The notes beneath the pieces are model-generated. The model was not told the DNA's origin. It worked only from the letters and a program-made list of their open reading frames with translations, and did not search any database. From contig NZ_FXZK01000007.1 in assembly GCF_900184895.1 (NCBI RefSeq), positions 1 to 64,000 on the forward strand: a DNA stretch of 64,000 bases, written 5' to 3'. Positions 49,739 to 58,898 of the stretch are shown one piece after another. The DNA is from Flavimaricola marinus. Its GTDB lineage: Bacteria; Pseudomonadota; Alphaproteobacteria; Rhodobacterales; Rhodobacteraceae. Within the stretch, counting starts at the first letter, position 1; every line of letters begins with the position of its first letter. The position numbers and the translations under genes are program-made.

Positions 49739-50404
49739 TCAGTTGGCCGCCGGATCGGAGGCCAACTCGCCCCCCAAGGCCACAATCAGGCCAACAGCTC
49801 TTTCGCGCAAGCTTTCCGTGGCCTCCGCATCCTCGATCATGGTCGTCAGACGCGCCAGAGCAGCGTCGGTTTCACCGGCTGCAACCTCTGCGAGCGCCAG
49901 TTGCTCCAACGCCAGCATGCGATAGGGATTGCCGGGAACGGCAAGCGCCTCGAGCCCGGCGCGGCGGCTGTCCTCATCCATGATGCCCGCACCCAGCATC
50001 AACGATTTCAGCGACGCGAGCGCACGATAATCCTGCGGCACGTCCGCCGCGATAGCGACTCGATCGAGCGTCGCGATCGCGGCCTCGGTCTGACCGGCGA
50101 TCTGCTGTTCGTTGGCCGTCATCAGGGCGACGAGAGCCGCGGCACTGCCCTCGGCGTCGATCTCGGCCAGCGCGGCCACCCGGGCGTCGACGTCATCGTC
50201 CTCGAGGGCGGTCAGCAAAGCGTCGCCCACAGCCTGCGCGGCGGCTTCGCTCTGCGAACGGCTGTATTCGTTCCACGCGGCACCGCCGACAATCGCCAGC
50301 ACGACGACAACGGCAATCCAGCCATACCGACGAAAGGTGGCATAAAGCTGGTCGCGGCGAACCTCTTCGGTTACCTCGTTGATAAAGCTGTCAGAATCGC
50401 TCAC
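49739..50404 (-). CDS. YfgM-like tetratricopeptide membrane protein
   Basis: A 221-residue protein with a cytosolic N-terminus, one membrane helix (about residues 26-44, YGWIAVVVVLAIVGGAAW) and an all-helical periplasmic TPR-like part (SLKSLMLGAGIMDEDSRRAG, MLALEQLALAEVAAGETDAA). YfgM-type proteins work with the SecYEG/PpiD exit site. The start is a GTG (VSDSDSFINEVTEEVRRDQL) with GGGGGAGA seven bases upstream; 66 earlier in-frame codons lack homology. It precedes bamB and der. Confidence 0.82.
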   Translation of the reverse strand: MSDSDSFINEVTEEVRRDQLYATFRRYGWIAVVVVLAIVGGAAWNEYSRSQSEAAAQAVGDALLTALEDDDVDARVAALAEIDAEGSAAALVALMTANEQQIAGQTEAAIATLDRVAIAADVPQDYRALASLKSLMLGAGIMDEDSRRAGLEALAVPGNPYRMLALEQLALAEVAAGETDAALARLTTMIEDAEATESLRERAVGLIVALGGELASDPAAN

Positions 50405-50727
50405 GCGTCGTCTCCCCCAAGCGGCCCGGGCCACCGGGGCCTGCCATCGTTCCGCCCCCTCATATCGCGAAGCATGGCGGATTGCCAAGACCCGGCCCCT
50501 TGCAGGGGGAAAAGCGGCGGATCCGGGGCCCTCGGGGCCGGTGAAATCGCGGCCGAACGCGGCTTTTCTGCGACTGCGAAGTCTTTCTTGCGAAAAACGC
50601 AAAGAATCTTTAATCTGAACTGGTCAGTTTAGCGTAATAAACAACGATCGAATTAGTCCAAGCCGGATGCCCCATTGGCGCGTAGCACGGTGCGACGACC
50701 TGAAAGCTGATTGCAAAGAGGCCGAGA
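50405..50727. other. divergent promoter region between yfgM-like and RND genes
   Basis: 323 bases with no gene I can support, although a minus-strand frame stays open in part of it. It should hold promoters in both directions. The half nearest the RND operon contains a short AT-rich stretch with an inverted repeat (50618-50629). Confidence 0.5.
50618..50629. promoter_or_regulatory. possible operator upstream of the RND efflux genes
   Basis: AACTG-GT-CAGTT is a perfect five-base inverted repeat in AT-rich sequence 99 bases before the efflux operon, a size and place typical of TetR/AcrR-type operators. No regulator gene is adjacent, so the assignment is tentative. Confidence 0.35.
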
Positions 50728-51951
50728 ATGAAGTTGATGCCCCTCCTGACCGCCGTGCTCGTTTCGGCGTTCCTCTACTTTGCGGTGTTCGAACGGGATC
50801 GGCTTCTGGCGTTTGCGCAGGTGACGAGCGACAACACGGAAGAACAGATCGAGAGTATCGACACCGATCGCAGCCAGCACACGATCAGCGTCGTCGCCCA
50901 GCATTCCGAAGCGCAGACCGTCGACAGCGTCGTCGTCCTGCGTGGGCGCACCGAAGCGGCCCGTTCGGTCGAGATCCGCGGCGAGACATCCGGCCAGATC
51001 ATTTCCGAACCGTTGCGCAAGGGCGCCTTCGTCAATGCCGGCGACCTGCTCTGCGAGCTCGATCCTGGCACCCGCGAGGCGTCGCTTGCCGAAGCCCGCG
51101 CCCGGCTGAGCGAGGCGGAGTCGCGTGTACCAGAGGCCGAGGCCGGTCTCGCCGAGGCCCGCGCCCGCGTCCGCGAGGCGGAAATCAACGTCAACAATGC
51201 CCGGCGCCTGTCGGAAGGTGGGTTTTCCAGTGAAACCGCACTGATCAGCGCGGAGGCTACCGCCGAAGCCGCACTGGCCGGGGTGAGCCGGGCGAACTCG
51301 GCTGTCATCTCCGCACAATCGGGGATCGAGGCCGCGCAGGCCGCCGTGGCGGCGGCAGAACGTGAAATCGAGCGTTTGACGATCACCGCCCCCTTCCCCG
51401 GCTTGCTGGAGACCGACGCCGCCGAGCTTGGCTCGCTCATGCAGGCGGGCGGTCTTTGTGCAACCATCGTCCAGCTCGACCCGATCAAGCTGGTAGGCTT
51501 CGTCCCCGAGGCGGATCTCGACAAGATCGAACTCGGCGCCCTGGCCGGTGCGCGTCTGGCCTCCGGGCGCGAGGTGCAGGGCCGGGTCACCTTCCTGTCT
51601 CGGTCCGGCGACGAAACCACGCGCACCTTCCGGCTCGAAGTCGAGGTCGCAAATCCGGATCTGGCGATCCGCGATGGTCAGACCGCTGACATTCTCGTCG
51701 CCGCCGAAGGGCGACAGGCGCACCTGCTGCCGCAATCCTCGCTCACGCTCGACGACAACGGCGTGCTGGGCGTGCGGGTGGTAGACGATGAGAATACGGC
51801 AAGGTTCATGCCGGTGACCCTCCTGCGGGATACGGTCGACGGGGTCTGGGTCGCCGATCTGCCAGAGACGGTCGACGTGATCGTCGTGGGTCAGGAATAC
51901 GTGATTGACGGGGTGCCGGTCGCGCCCACCTTCAAAGAGGCAAACGGATGA
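50728..51951 (+). CDS. RND efflux periplasmic adaptor (membrane fusion protein)
   Basis: A 407-residue HlyD/AcrA-type adaptor. It has an N-terminal anchor (residues 4-18), the lipoyl half-motif TEAARSVEIRGETSGQI with VNAGDLLCELD, a long Ala/Glu-rich coiled-coil hairpin (about 115-215), and the second lipoyl half ERLTITAPFPGLL. The adaptor links the pump to an outer-membrane channel, which is not encoded here. It overlaps the pump gene by four bases (ATGA). Confidence 0.93.
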   Translation: MKLMPLLTAVLVSAFLYFAVFERDRLLAFAQVTSDNTEEQIESIDTDRSQHTISVVAQHSEAQTVDSVVVLRGRTEAARSVEIRGETSGQIISEPLRKGAFVNAGDLLCELDPGTREASLAEARARLSEAESRVPEAEAGLAEARARVREAEINVNNARRLSEGGFSSETALISAEATAEAALAGVSRANSAVISAQSGIEAAQAAVAAAEREIERLTITAPFPGLLETDAAELGSLMQAGGLCATIVQLDPIKLVGFVPEADLDKIELGALAGARLASGREVQGRVTFLSRSGDETTRTFRLEVEVANPDLAIRDGQTADILVAAEGRQAHLLPQSSLTLDDNGVLGVRVVDDENTARFMPVTLLRDTVDGVWVADLPETVDVIVVGQEYVIDGVPVAPTFKEANG

Positions 51952-54900
51952 CTGGTATCGTTGATTGGGCCGCGTCCCGGGCGCGGATGGTGATTGCCTT
52001 TGTGATCCTGTCCCTCGTGGCGGGCGGCGCGGCCTATGTAGGTCTGCCGAAAGAGGGCGAGCCGGATATTGAAATCCCGGCGCTCTTCGTCTCGGTCCCC
52101 TTCCCCGGCATCTCGGCCGAGGATTCCGAAACCCTGCTCGTGCGTCCGATGGAAACCGAGCTGTCCGATCTCGACGGGCTCAAGAAGATGACCTCGACCG
52201 CCGCCGAAGGCTATGCCGGGGTGGCGCTCGAATTCGAATTCGGCTGGGACAAGACGCGCATCATGGCCGATGTGCGCGACGCGATGAACAACGCCGAGGG
52301 ACAATTCCCATCCGGCGCAGACAACTACTCGATCAACGAGCTGAATTTCTCCGAGTTCCCGATCATCATCGTCAACCTGACCGGCGATCTGCCGGAACGG
52401 ACGCTCGTGCAGGTGGCCAAGCGGCTGCAGGACCGGCTCGAAGGCATCGACGCGGTGCTCGAGGCGCAATTGACCGGGCAGCGCGACGAAATGCTCGAAG
52501 TGACGATCGACCCGCTTCGGCTCGAGGCCTACAACGTCACCGCGGCGGAGCTGATCAACGTCGTCGCCAACAACAACCTGCTGATCGCGGCGGGCGAAGT
52601 CGAAACGGCGCAAGGCACCTTCGCCGTCAAGATCCCCTCCTCCTTCGACGAGCCTCGGGACGTCTATGACCTTCCGGTCAAGACAGAGGGCGACCGCGTC
52701 GTCACGCTCGGCGATCTCTCGACCATCGCGCTTACCTTCGAAGATCGGGTCAGCACGGCGCGCTACAACGGCGAGACGACCGTCGCCCTGCAAGTCGTCA
52801 AACGGCGCGGGTTCAACCTGATCGACACCGCCGCCGTGGTGCGCGAAGCCGTCGAGGCAGAGCGGGCATCCTGGAGCCCGGATCTGCAAGCGGCCATCGA
52901 AGTCGGCACGTCGAACGACCAAAGCCGGCAGGTGGCTTCGATGGTCAGCCAGCTCGAAGGGTCGGTTCTGACCGCCATCGCATTGGTGATGATCGTGGTG
53001 CTGGCCTCGCTCGGAACCCGGCCGGCGCTCTTGGTCGGCTTCGCCATTCCGACGTCGTTCCTGCTGTGCTTTGCGCTCCTCGCGATCATGGACGTCACGA
53101 TTTCCAACATCGTGATGTTCGGGCTGATCCTCGCGGTCGGGATGCTGGTCGACGGGGCCATCGTCGTCGTGGAATACGCCGACAAGCGGATCCGGGAAGG
53201 CACCGGCCCGATGCACGCCTATGTCGAGGCGGCCAAGCGGATGTTCTGGCCCGTGGTGTCGTCCACCGCAACGACGCTCTGCGCCTTCCTGCCGATGCTG
53301 TTCTGGCCCGGCGTGGCGGGGCAGTTCATGGGGATGCTGCCGGTCACGCTGATCTTCGTGCTCTCGGCCTCTCTCGTCGTCGCGCTGGTCTATCTGCCGG
53401 TCCTCGGCGGTGTGACGGGGCGGCTCAGCCGGACGTTCGGCTTTGCCTCCGATGCCCTGCGGCGCAGGTTGCCCTGGGTGATCCGGGCGATCCTCGTGCC
53501 GCCGGCACTGATGGTCGTCTTTGCGGGCGCGATGCTCACGCTCAACCCCGGCTACCTCAGCGGCGAGGACGTTCAGACGACCGGCATCGTGGCATCACTG
53601 CCCGGAATGATCCTGTTCCTGGTGGGGGCGACGCTTGCCTCGATCACGGTCGGGGCCGCGCGGATCGAACGCAAACCCAAGAAGATCAAGGCAGGCTACC
53701 GGCGCTCGATCTTTGGCAAGGTGATGCACTTCATCACCGGCAATCCGATCATGCCGCTGGTGACGATCGGGGCCGTCGGCTTCTTTGTGATGTCGACCTT
53801 CACCTACTACGGGGCCAACAACAACGGCGTCGAATTCTTTGTCGCCACCGAACCGGAGCAGGCGATCATCTACGTGCAGGCGCGGGGCAACCTCAGCCTC
53901 GAGGAAAAGGACGACCTCGTGCGTCAGGTCGAAGAGGCCGCGCTCCAGACACATGGCATCCAGTCGATCTTTTCCTTTGCCGGGGCCGGCGGGCTGAATG
54001 CAAACACCGCCGGCGCGGGCGGGCCTGCCGACGCCATCGGGCAATTGCAGATCGAACTGGTGCCGTGGGAAGACCGGCCCGCCTATGCAAGGCAGCAGGA
54101 TATCCCGCTTGAGGAGTTGTCGGGCTCGGCCGTCATCGCCGCTCTGCAGGCGCGGATGGATCAGATCCCCGGCATCCGGACCGAGATACTCGACCTTGCC
54201 ATGGGGCCCGGCGCGGCCAAGCCGCTGCACCTCCGGCTGACCGGCAACAACTGGGTCGAGCTTCAGGAGGCCACACAGATCGCCCGCGAGAAGTTCGAGG
54301 CGACACCGGGGCTGACCCTGATCGAAGACACTCTGCCCCTGCCGGGTATCGATTGGGAAATCACCGTCGACGTGGAAAAGGCCGGGCGCTTCGGGGCCGA
54401 CGTCGCCACCGTCGGGGCGATGGTGCAGCTCGTGACACGGGGCATCCTGCTCGACACCATGCGGGTCGACAGCTCTGACGAAGAGATAGAGATCCGGGTG
54501 CGCCTGCCCGAACAGGACCGGGTGCTCTCGACCCTCGATAGTCTGCGCGTGCGCACGCCCTCCGGTCTGGTGCCGCTGTCGAACTTCATCACCCGGACAC
54601 CGGTCAAGAAGCTGGCCGAGATACAGCGGATCGACCAGGAGCGCTACTTTGACGTTCTGGCCGATGCCGAGGCCGGGCTCGTCACCATAGCGAACACCGA
54701 AACCGGTGAAGAGCGGGTGATGACGCGCGACGCCGCCGAAGCGGACGCGACCATTGCCGCCGGGATCGAAGACGGGTCCCTGAGCATGGTCCTGATCAAC
54801 CCCAACGAACGGATCGGGGTTCTGACCGAGTGGCTCGAAACCAACCCCTTCCCCGATTCCGTCGGTTGGGAATGGACCGGCGACCAGCAAGACCAGGAAG

Positions 54901-55616
54901 AAAGCGGCCAGTTCCTGATGACCGCCTTCGCTGGGGCGCTCGGGTTGATGTTCATCATCCTGCTCGCGCAATTCAACTCGGTCTACAATTCGGTGCTGGT
55001 GCTGCTTGCCGTGGTGATGTCGACCGCTGGCGTTCTCATCGGGATGCTGGTCATGGATCAGTCGTTCTCGATCATTATGACCGGGACAGGCATCGTGGCG
55101 CTCGCCGGGATCGTGGTGAACAACAACATCGTTCTGATCGACACCTATCAGGAATACAGCCAGTACATGCCGCGCTCCGAAGCGATCACGCGCACGGCAG
55201 AGGACCGGATCCGTCCGGTGCTGCTGACCACGATCACCACGATGGCGGGTCTTGCGCCGATGATGTTCGGGCTCAGCCTCGATTTCATCAATGGCGGCTA
55301 CACCATCGATAGCCCGACCGCCATGTGGTGGAAGGAACTGGCGACGGCCGTGGTCTTCGGGCTGGGGATCGCCACGATGCTGACGCTCGTGTTCACACCG
55401 TCGATGCTGGCGCTGCGGGTCTGGGTGACAACCTACGCCCGCTGGATCGGGCAGCTGCTGGCAAAACTGTCCTTCGGGCGCGGCAGCCGGGCGGCTCAGG
55501 ATTGGGCATTGGCGCGTGAAGCACGGCGGATCAAGGCACCTGAATTCATCTGGGCCGATCCCGAAGAGCTGGAACAGGGGACGGTGCCGATCTCGCCTTT
55601 GCGGGCGGCGGAATAA
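51948..55616 (+). CDS. RND efflux transporter permease (HAE1/AcrB type), unusually long
   Basis: A 1222-residue proton-driven pump. It has the first helix and KEGEPDIEIPALFVSVPFPG, porter-domain blocks (YSINELNFSEFPIIIVNLTG), and the transmembrane motif GLILAVGMLVDGAIVVVEYA. The second repeat has GIVALAGIVVNNNIVLIDTY. It is about 180 residues longer than AcrB because of an insert near residues 490-590 with two or three extra hydrophobic segments and a basic stretch (IERKPKKIKAGYRRS). The substrate is unknown. It is co-transcribed with the adaptor. Confidence 0.93.
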   Translation: MTGIVDWAASRARMVIAFVILSLVAGGAAYVGLPKEGEPDIEIPALFVSVPFPGISAEDSETLLVRPMETELSDLDGLKKMTSTAAEGYAGVALEFEFGWDKTRIMADVRDAMNNAEGQFPSGADNYSINELNFSEFPIIIVNLTGDLPERTLVQVAKRLQDRLEGIDAVLEAQLTGQRDEMLEVTIDPLRLEAYNVTAAELINVVANNNLLIAAGEVETAQGTFAVKIPSSFDEPRDVYDLPVKTEGDRVVTLGDLSTIALTFEDRVSTARYNGETTVALQVVKRRGFNLIDTAAVVREAVEAERASWSPDLQAAIEVGTSNDQSRQVASMVSQLEGSVLTAIALVMIVVLASLGTRPALLVGFAIPTSFLLCFALLAIMDVTISNIVMFGLILAVGMLVDGAIVVVEYADKRIREGTGPMHAYVEAAKRMFWPVVSSTATTLCAFLPMLFWPGVAGQFMGMLPVTLIFVLSASLVVALVYLPVLGGVTGRLSRTFGFASDALRRRLPWVIRAILVPPALMVVFAGAMLTLNPGYLSGEDVQTTGIVASLPGMILFLVGATLASITVGAARIERKPKKIKAGYRRSIFGKVMHFITGNPIMPLVTIGAVGFFVMSTFTYYGANNNGVEFFVATEPEQAIIYVQARGNLSLEEKDDLVRQVEEAALQTHGIQSIFSFAGAGGLNANTAGAGGPADAIGQLQIELVPWEDRPAYARQQDIPLEELSGSAVIAALQARMDQIPGIRTEILDLAMGPGAAKPLHLRLTGNNWVELQEATQIAREKFEATPGLTLIEDTLPLPGIDWEITVDVEKAGRFGADVATVGAMVQLVTRGILLDTMRVDSSDEEIEIRVRLPEQDRVLSTLDSLRVRTPSGLVPLSNFITRTPVKKLAEIQRIDQERYFDVLADAEAGLVTIANTETGEERVMTRDAAEADATIAAGIEDGSLSMVLINPNERIGVLTEWLETNPFPDSVGWEWTGDQQDQEESGQFLMTAFAGALGLMFIILLAQFNSVYNSVLVLLAVVMSTAGVLIGMLVMDQSFSIIMTGTGIVALAGIVVNNNIVLIDTYQEYSQYMPRSEAITRTAEDRIRPVLLTTITTMAGLAPMMFGLSLDFINGGYTIDSPTAMWWKELATAVVFGLGIATMLTLVFTPSMLALRVWVTTYARWIGQLLAKLSFGRGSRAAQDWALAREARRIKAPEFIWADPEELEQGTVPISPLRAAE

Positions 55617-55621
55617 TCGGT

Positions 55622-55641
55622 CGGGCGGGTCACCCCGCCCG
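55622..55641. terminator. bidirectional hairpin between the RND and MFS genes
   Basis: CGGGCGGG-TCAC-CCCGCCCG is a perfect eight-base stem between two convergent genes, five bases after the pump stop. It lacks a clear T run. Confidence 0.5.
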
Positions 55642-55650
55642 CCGCTTCTC

Positions 55651-56862
55651 TCAGGCCGGGTTTCCGGTCGGCTGGTCCAGTTCGGCCATCTTCGGAAAGA
55701 CCCACAGGGCCATCGCCAGCGACAGCACGCCACACAGCGCGATACAGGCGACCATCGGCAGCGCCGTGCCGTCGAAGAACGGGCCAGTCAGGGCGATCAT
55801 GGCGCCGCCAACCACCAACTGGATGGTGCCGCCAAGCGAGGATGCCAAGCCGGCATGCTCGCCATGGCCGTCGAGCGCGATCACCATGGCGGTCGGGATC
55901 ACCAAGCCGAGGCAGGCATTGGCCAAAAGCAGCATCCCGACGATGACATAAAGGCTGCCGAAGCCCGCAAGCGTGAGCACGAACAGTGCCGCGGACAGGA
56001 CGGCAAAACCGATGACGGCCCGGCGCATCACCGGCAACATGCCATAGCGCTGGCCCAGCGGCCCGGCCATCTGCGACGCCCCGATAAACCCGACCGCGTT
56101 CACCGCAAAGGCGATGCTGAACTGCGTCGGAGACAGGCCAAAGCTCTCCGCATAGACAAAGGACGCGCTGGCGATAAAGACGAAGAAGCTCGAAATGCCA
56201 AAGCTGCCCACAAAGGTCAGGCCCATGAAGATCGGGTCCCGAAATAGGGTGCTCATGCCTTTGCGCATCGCGGCCACGCGCACCGGGGTGCGGCGCTCGA
56301 CGGCAAGGGTCTCGGGCTGGGCAATGGTGGTCAGCGCCATGCTCGCGACCGCGGCCACGGCCAGCACCCAGAAGATGCCGCGCCAATGGCCCAGCGCGAT
56401 CAATCCAGACCCCGCCAACGGGGCCAGCATCGGCGACACCGACGACACCAGCATGATCAGGGCCATCAGCTTGGTCGCGTTGGGGCCGGTATACATGTCG
56501 CGAATAATCGCTCTGGGGATCACCATGACCGCCGCACCGCCAAGCCCCTGCAAAAAGCGAAACGCAGTCAGCGCCTCGACGGTCGTCGCGACCGCGCATC
56601 CGACAGAGGCGACGGTAAAGATGCTCAACCCCACGATCAAGGGCCGCTTGCGGCCAACCTGATCGGCCAGTGGTCCGTAGAACATCTGCGCAAGACCAAA
56701 AGCCACGAAATACATCGTCAGGGTCAATTGCGTGGCCGCGACGGTTGTTTCGAGCCCCTCTGCAATAGCCGGCAATGCGGGAAGATACATGTCGATGGCA
56801 AACGGACCGACAGCGGACAACAAGCCCAGCACAACGGCTGTGCGAACAAACGAATTTTGCAT
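55651..56862 (-). CDS. Bcr/CflA-family multidrug MFS exporter
   Basis: A 403-residue transporter with 12 membrane helices. The N-terminus has GPFAIDMYLPALPAIAEGL, the DHA1 Bcr/CflA signature with a membrane-embedded Asp, followed by GQMFYGPLADQVGRKRPLI-type loop AQMFYGPLADQVGRKRPLIV. The family exports drugs such as bicyclomycin and also amino acids or sulfonamides. It converges with the RND operon, giving two unrelated export systems side by side. Confidence 0.92.
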   Translation of the reverse strand: MQNSFVRTAVVLGLLSAVGPFAIDMYLPALPAIAEGLETTVAATQLTLTMYFVAFGLAQMFYGPLADQVGRKRPLIVGLSIFTVASVGCAVATTVEALTAFRFLQGLGGAAVMVIPRAIIRDMYTGPNATKLMALIMLVSSVSPMLAPLAGSGLIALGHWRGIFWVLAVAAVASMALTTIAQPETLAVERRTPVRVAAMRKGMSTLFRDPIFMGLTFVGSFGISSFFVFIASASFVYAESFGLSPTQFSIAFAVNAVGFIGASQMAGPLGQRYGMLPVMRRAVIGFAVLSAALFVLTLAGFGSLYVIVGMLLLANACLGLVIPTAMVIALDGHGEHAGLASSLGGTIQLVVGGAMIALTGPFFDGTALPMVACIALCGVLSLAMALWVFPKMAELDQPTGNPA

Positions 56863-56989
56863 AAGGATACCTAAAGGGACGAGGTCGTCTTCAAGGGCGA
56901 CTCGCGCATTTTAGGTCTGTCGACAATCGGTGTCTATGCACGGTCGGCGACAAACTTCGGCCCCGACCCGCGGATGCTTCGGGCTCGGC

Positions 56990-58816
56990 TCAGGCCGCCA
57001 CCTGCTCCTCGGTCTCCTGACGGAACCAGAGATGCGCATAACGGCCCTCGAGAGCGAGAAGCTCGTCGTGGGTGCCCTCCTCCACGATCACGCCGTCCTC
57101 GAGCACCACGATCCGGTCGGCGTCGGCGATGGTCGACAGTCGGTGCGCGATGGTCAGAACGGTGCGGCCCTCGCCCATCGCTTTCAGTTCGGCCTGAATC
57201 TCGCGTTCGGTTTCGGTGTCGAGCGCACTGGTCGCCTCGTCCAACAGCAGGATCGGCGGGTTCTTGAGCAGCGTCCGGGCGATGCCCACCCGCTGCTTTT
57301 CTCCGCCCGACAGCTTCAGACCACGTTCGCCCACGGCCGTTTTGTATCCCTGCGGAAGGCTCATCACAAAGTCATGGATCTTGGCCGCCTTGGCCGCGGC
57401 TTCGATCTCGGCGCGGGTCGCATCGGCCCGGCCGTAGCCGATGTTGTAGAGGATCGTGTCGTTGAACAGCACCGTGTCCTGCGGCACGACACCGATCTGG
57501 TGATGCAGGCTTTCCTGTGTCACGTCGCGCACGTCCTGACCGTCGATCTTCAAACTGCCGCCGGTGACATCGTAGAACCGGAACAGCAACCGTCCGATGG
57601 TGGATTTGCCAGAGCCGGACGAGCCGACGATGGCCACCTTCTGACCGGCCTCCACGCGGATGCTCACGCCTTTGAGGATCGGCCGTTCCGGGTCGTAACC
57701 AAAGTGGACGTCGTCCAGAACCACCTGCCCGCCTTGCACTTTTAGAACATCTGCGCCCGGTTTGTCGGTCACTTCCGGCGGTTGCTCTAACAATTCGAAC
57801 ATGTCGGCCATATCGATCAAGGCTTGACGAATTTCGCGATACACCGTGCCGAGGAAGTTCAACGGCATCGTGATCTGGATCATATAGGCGTTGACCAGAA
57901 CGAAATCGCCGACGGTCAGCGTGCCCGCCTGCACCCCGAGCGCAGCAAACACCATCACGATGACAAGGCCGGTGGTGATCAGGAACGACTGGCCAAAGTT
58001 CAGGAAAGCCAGCGAATAGTTCGTCTTGACGGCGGCCGCGGCATAGGCCTCCATCGCGCGGTCATAGCGCTCCGCCTCGCGGCTCTCGGCCCCGAAATAC
58101 TTCACCGTTTCGAAATTGAGCAGGCTGTCGATGGCCTTCTGGTTGGCGTCGGTGTCCTGATCGTTCATCACCTTGCGGATCTTCACCCGCCATTCGGTGA
58201 CCTTGAAGGTAAACCAGACATAGAGGGTGATCGTGGCCACCACGACCGCCAAATACCAAGCATCGAACATGAAGAACAGAATGCCCATGACGAGGAGCAG
58301 TTCCAGAACCAGCGGTCCGATCGAGAACAGGATAAAGCGCAGCAGGAAATCCACGCCCTTCACGCCCCGTTCGATCACCCGGCTCAGACCGCCGGTCTTG
58401 CGGGTGATGTGATAGCGCATCGACAGGCGGTGAATATGGGTAAAGGTCTCGAACGCCAGCTTGCGCAGGGCGCGCTGTCCGACCGGCGTGAACACCACGT
58501 CGCGCAATTGCTGAAAGCCGACGTTCAACAGCCGGATCACGCCGTAGGCCACGGTCAGCCCGACGGCCCCCAGCATCAGCGCCATCTCGGGCACGTTCTC
58601 CGCATTGCCCAGACTATCGACCGCCCATTTGAAAAACAGCGGGGTCGTGACGGCCACCAGTTTGGCGAAAATCAGCATCGACACGGCCAGAACCACGCGG
58701 ACCTTGACCCCGGTCTCGCCCGCCGGCCAGAGATACGGGATTACCCGGCGCACCGTGCGCCAACCGCTGATCGGAGCACCGCTCAGGTTCGCATCGGTCT
58801 TGGAAAGTCGCCGCAT
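56990..58816 (-). CDS. Atm1-type ABC exporter (fused permease and ATPase)
   Basis: A 608-residue half-transporter that would act as a homodimer. Six membrane helices (about 40-330) include the block QLRDVVFTPVGQRALRKLAF typical of the Atm1/HMT1 group. The ATPase has Walker A VGSSGSGKSTIGRLL, signature LSGGEKQRVGIARTLL, Walker B ILLLDEATSALDTETE and the H-loop IAHRLSTIADAD. Atm1 proteins move glutathione-bound metals or persulfide and help metal tolerance. Confidence 0.92.
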   Translation of the reverse strand: MRRLSKTDANLSGAPISGWRTVRRVIPYLWPAGETGVKVRVVLAVSMLIFAKLVAVTTPLFFKWAVDSLGNAENVPEMALMLGAVGLTVAYGVIRLLNVGFQQLRDVVFTPVGQRALRKLAFETFTHIHRLSMRYHITRKTGGLSRVIERGVKGVDFLLRFILFSIGPLVLELLLVMGILFFMFDAWYLAVVVATITLYVWFTFKVTEWRVKIRKVMNDQDTDANQKAIDSLLNFETVKYFGAESREAERYDRAMEAYAAAAVKTNYSLAFLNFGQSFLITTGLVIVMVFAALGVQAGTLTVGDFVLVNAYMIQITMPLNFLGTVYREIRQALIDMADMFELLEQPPEVTDKPGADVLKVQGGQVVLDDVHFGYDPERPILKGVSIRVEAGQKVAIVGSSGSGKSTIGRLLFRFYDVTGGSLKIDGQDVRDVTQESLHHQIGVVPQDTVLFNDTILYNIGYGRADATRAEIEAAAKAAKIHDFVMSLPQGYKTAVGERGLKLSGGEKQRVGIARTLLKNPPILLLDEATSALDTETEREIQAELKAMGEGRTVLTIAHRLSTIADADRIVVLEDGVIVEEGTHDELLALEGRYAHLWFRQETEEQVAA

Positions 58817-58898
58817 CTACTGCCCCCGCCCGAAAGGGCCTTCGTTGCTGAAGCGTAAACCTAAGAACTCGGCGCCCGAATAACCAGACCGCGACGCA

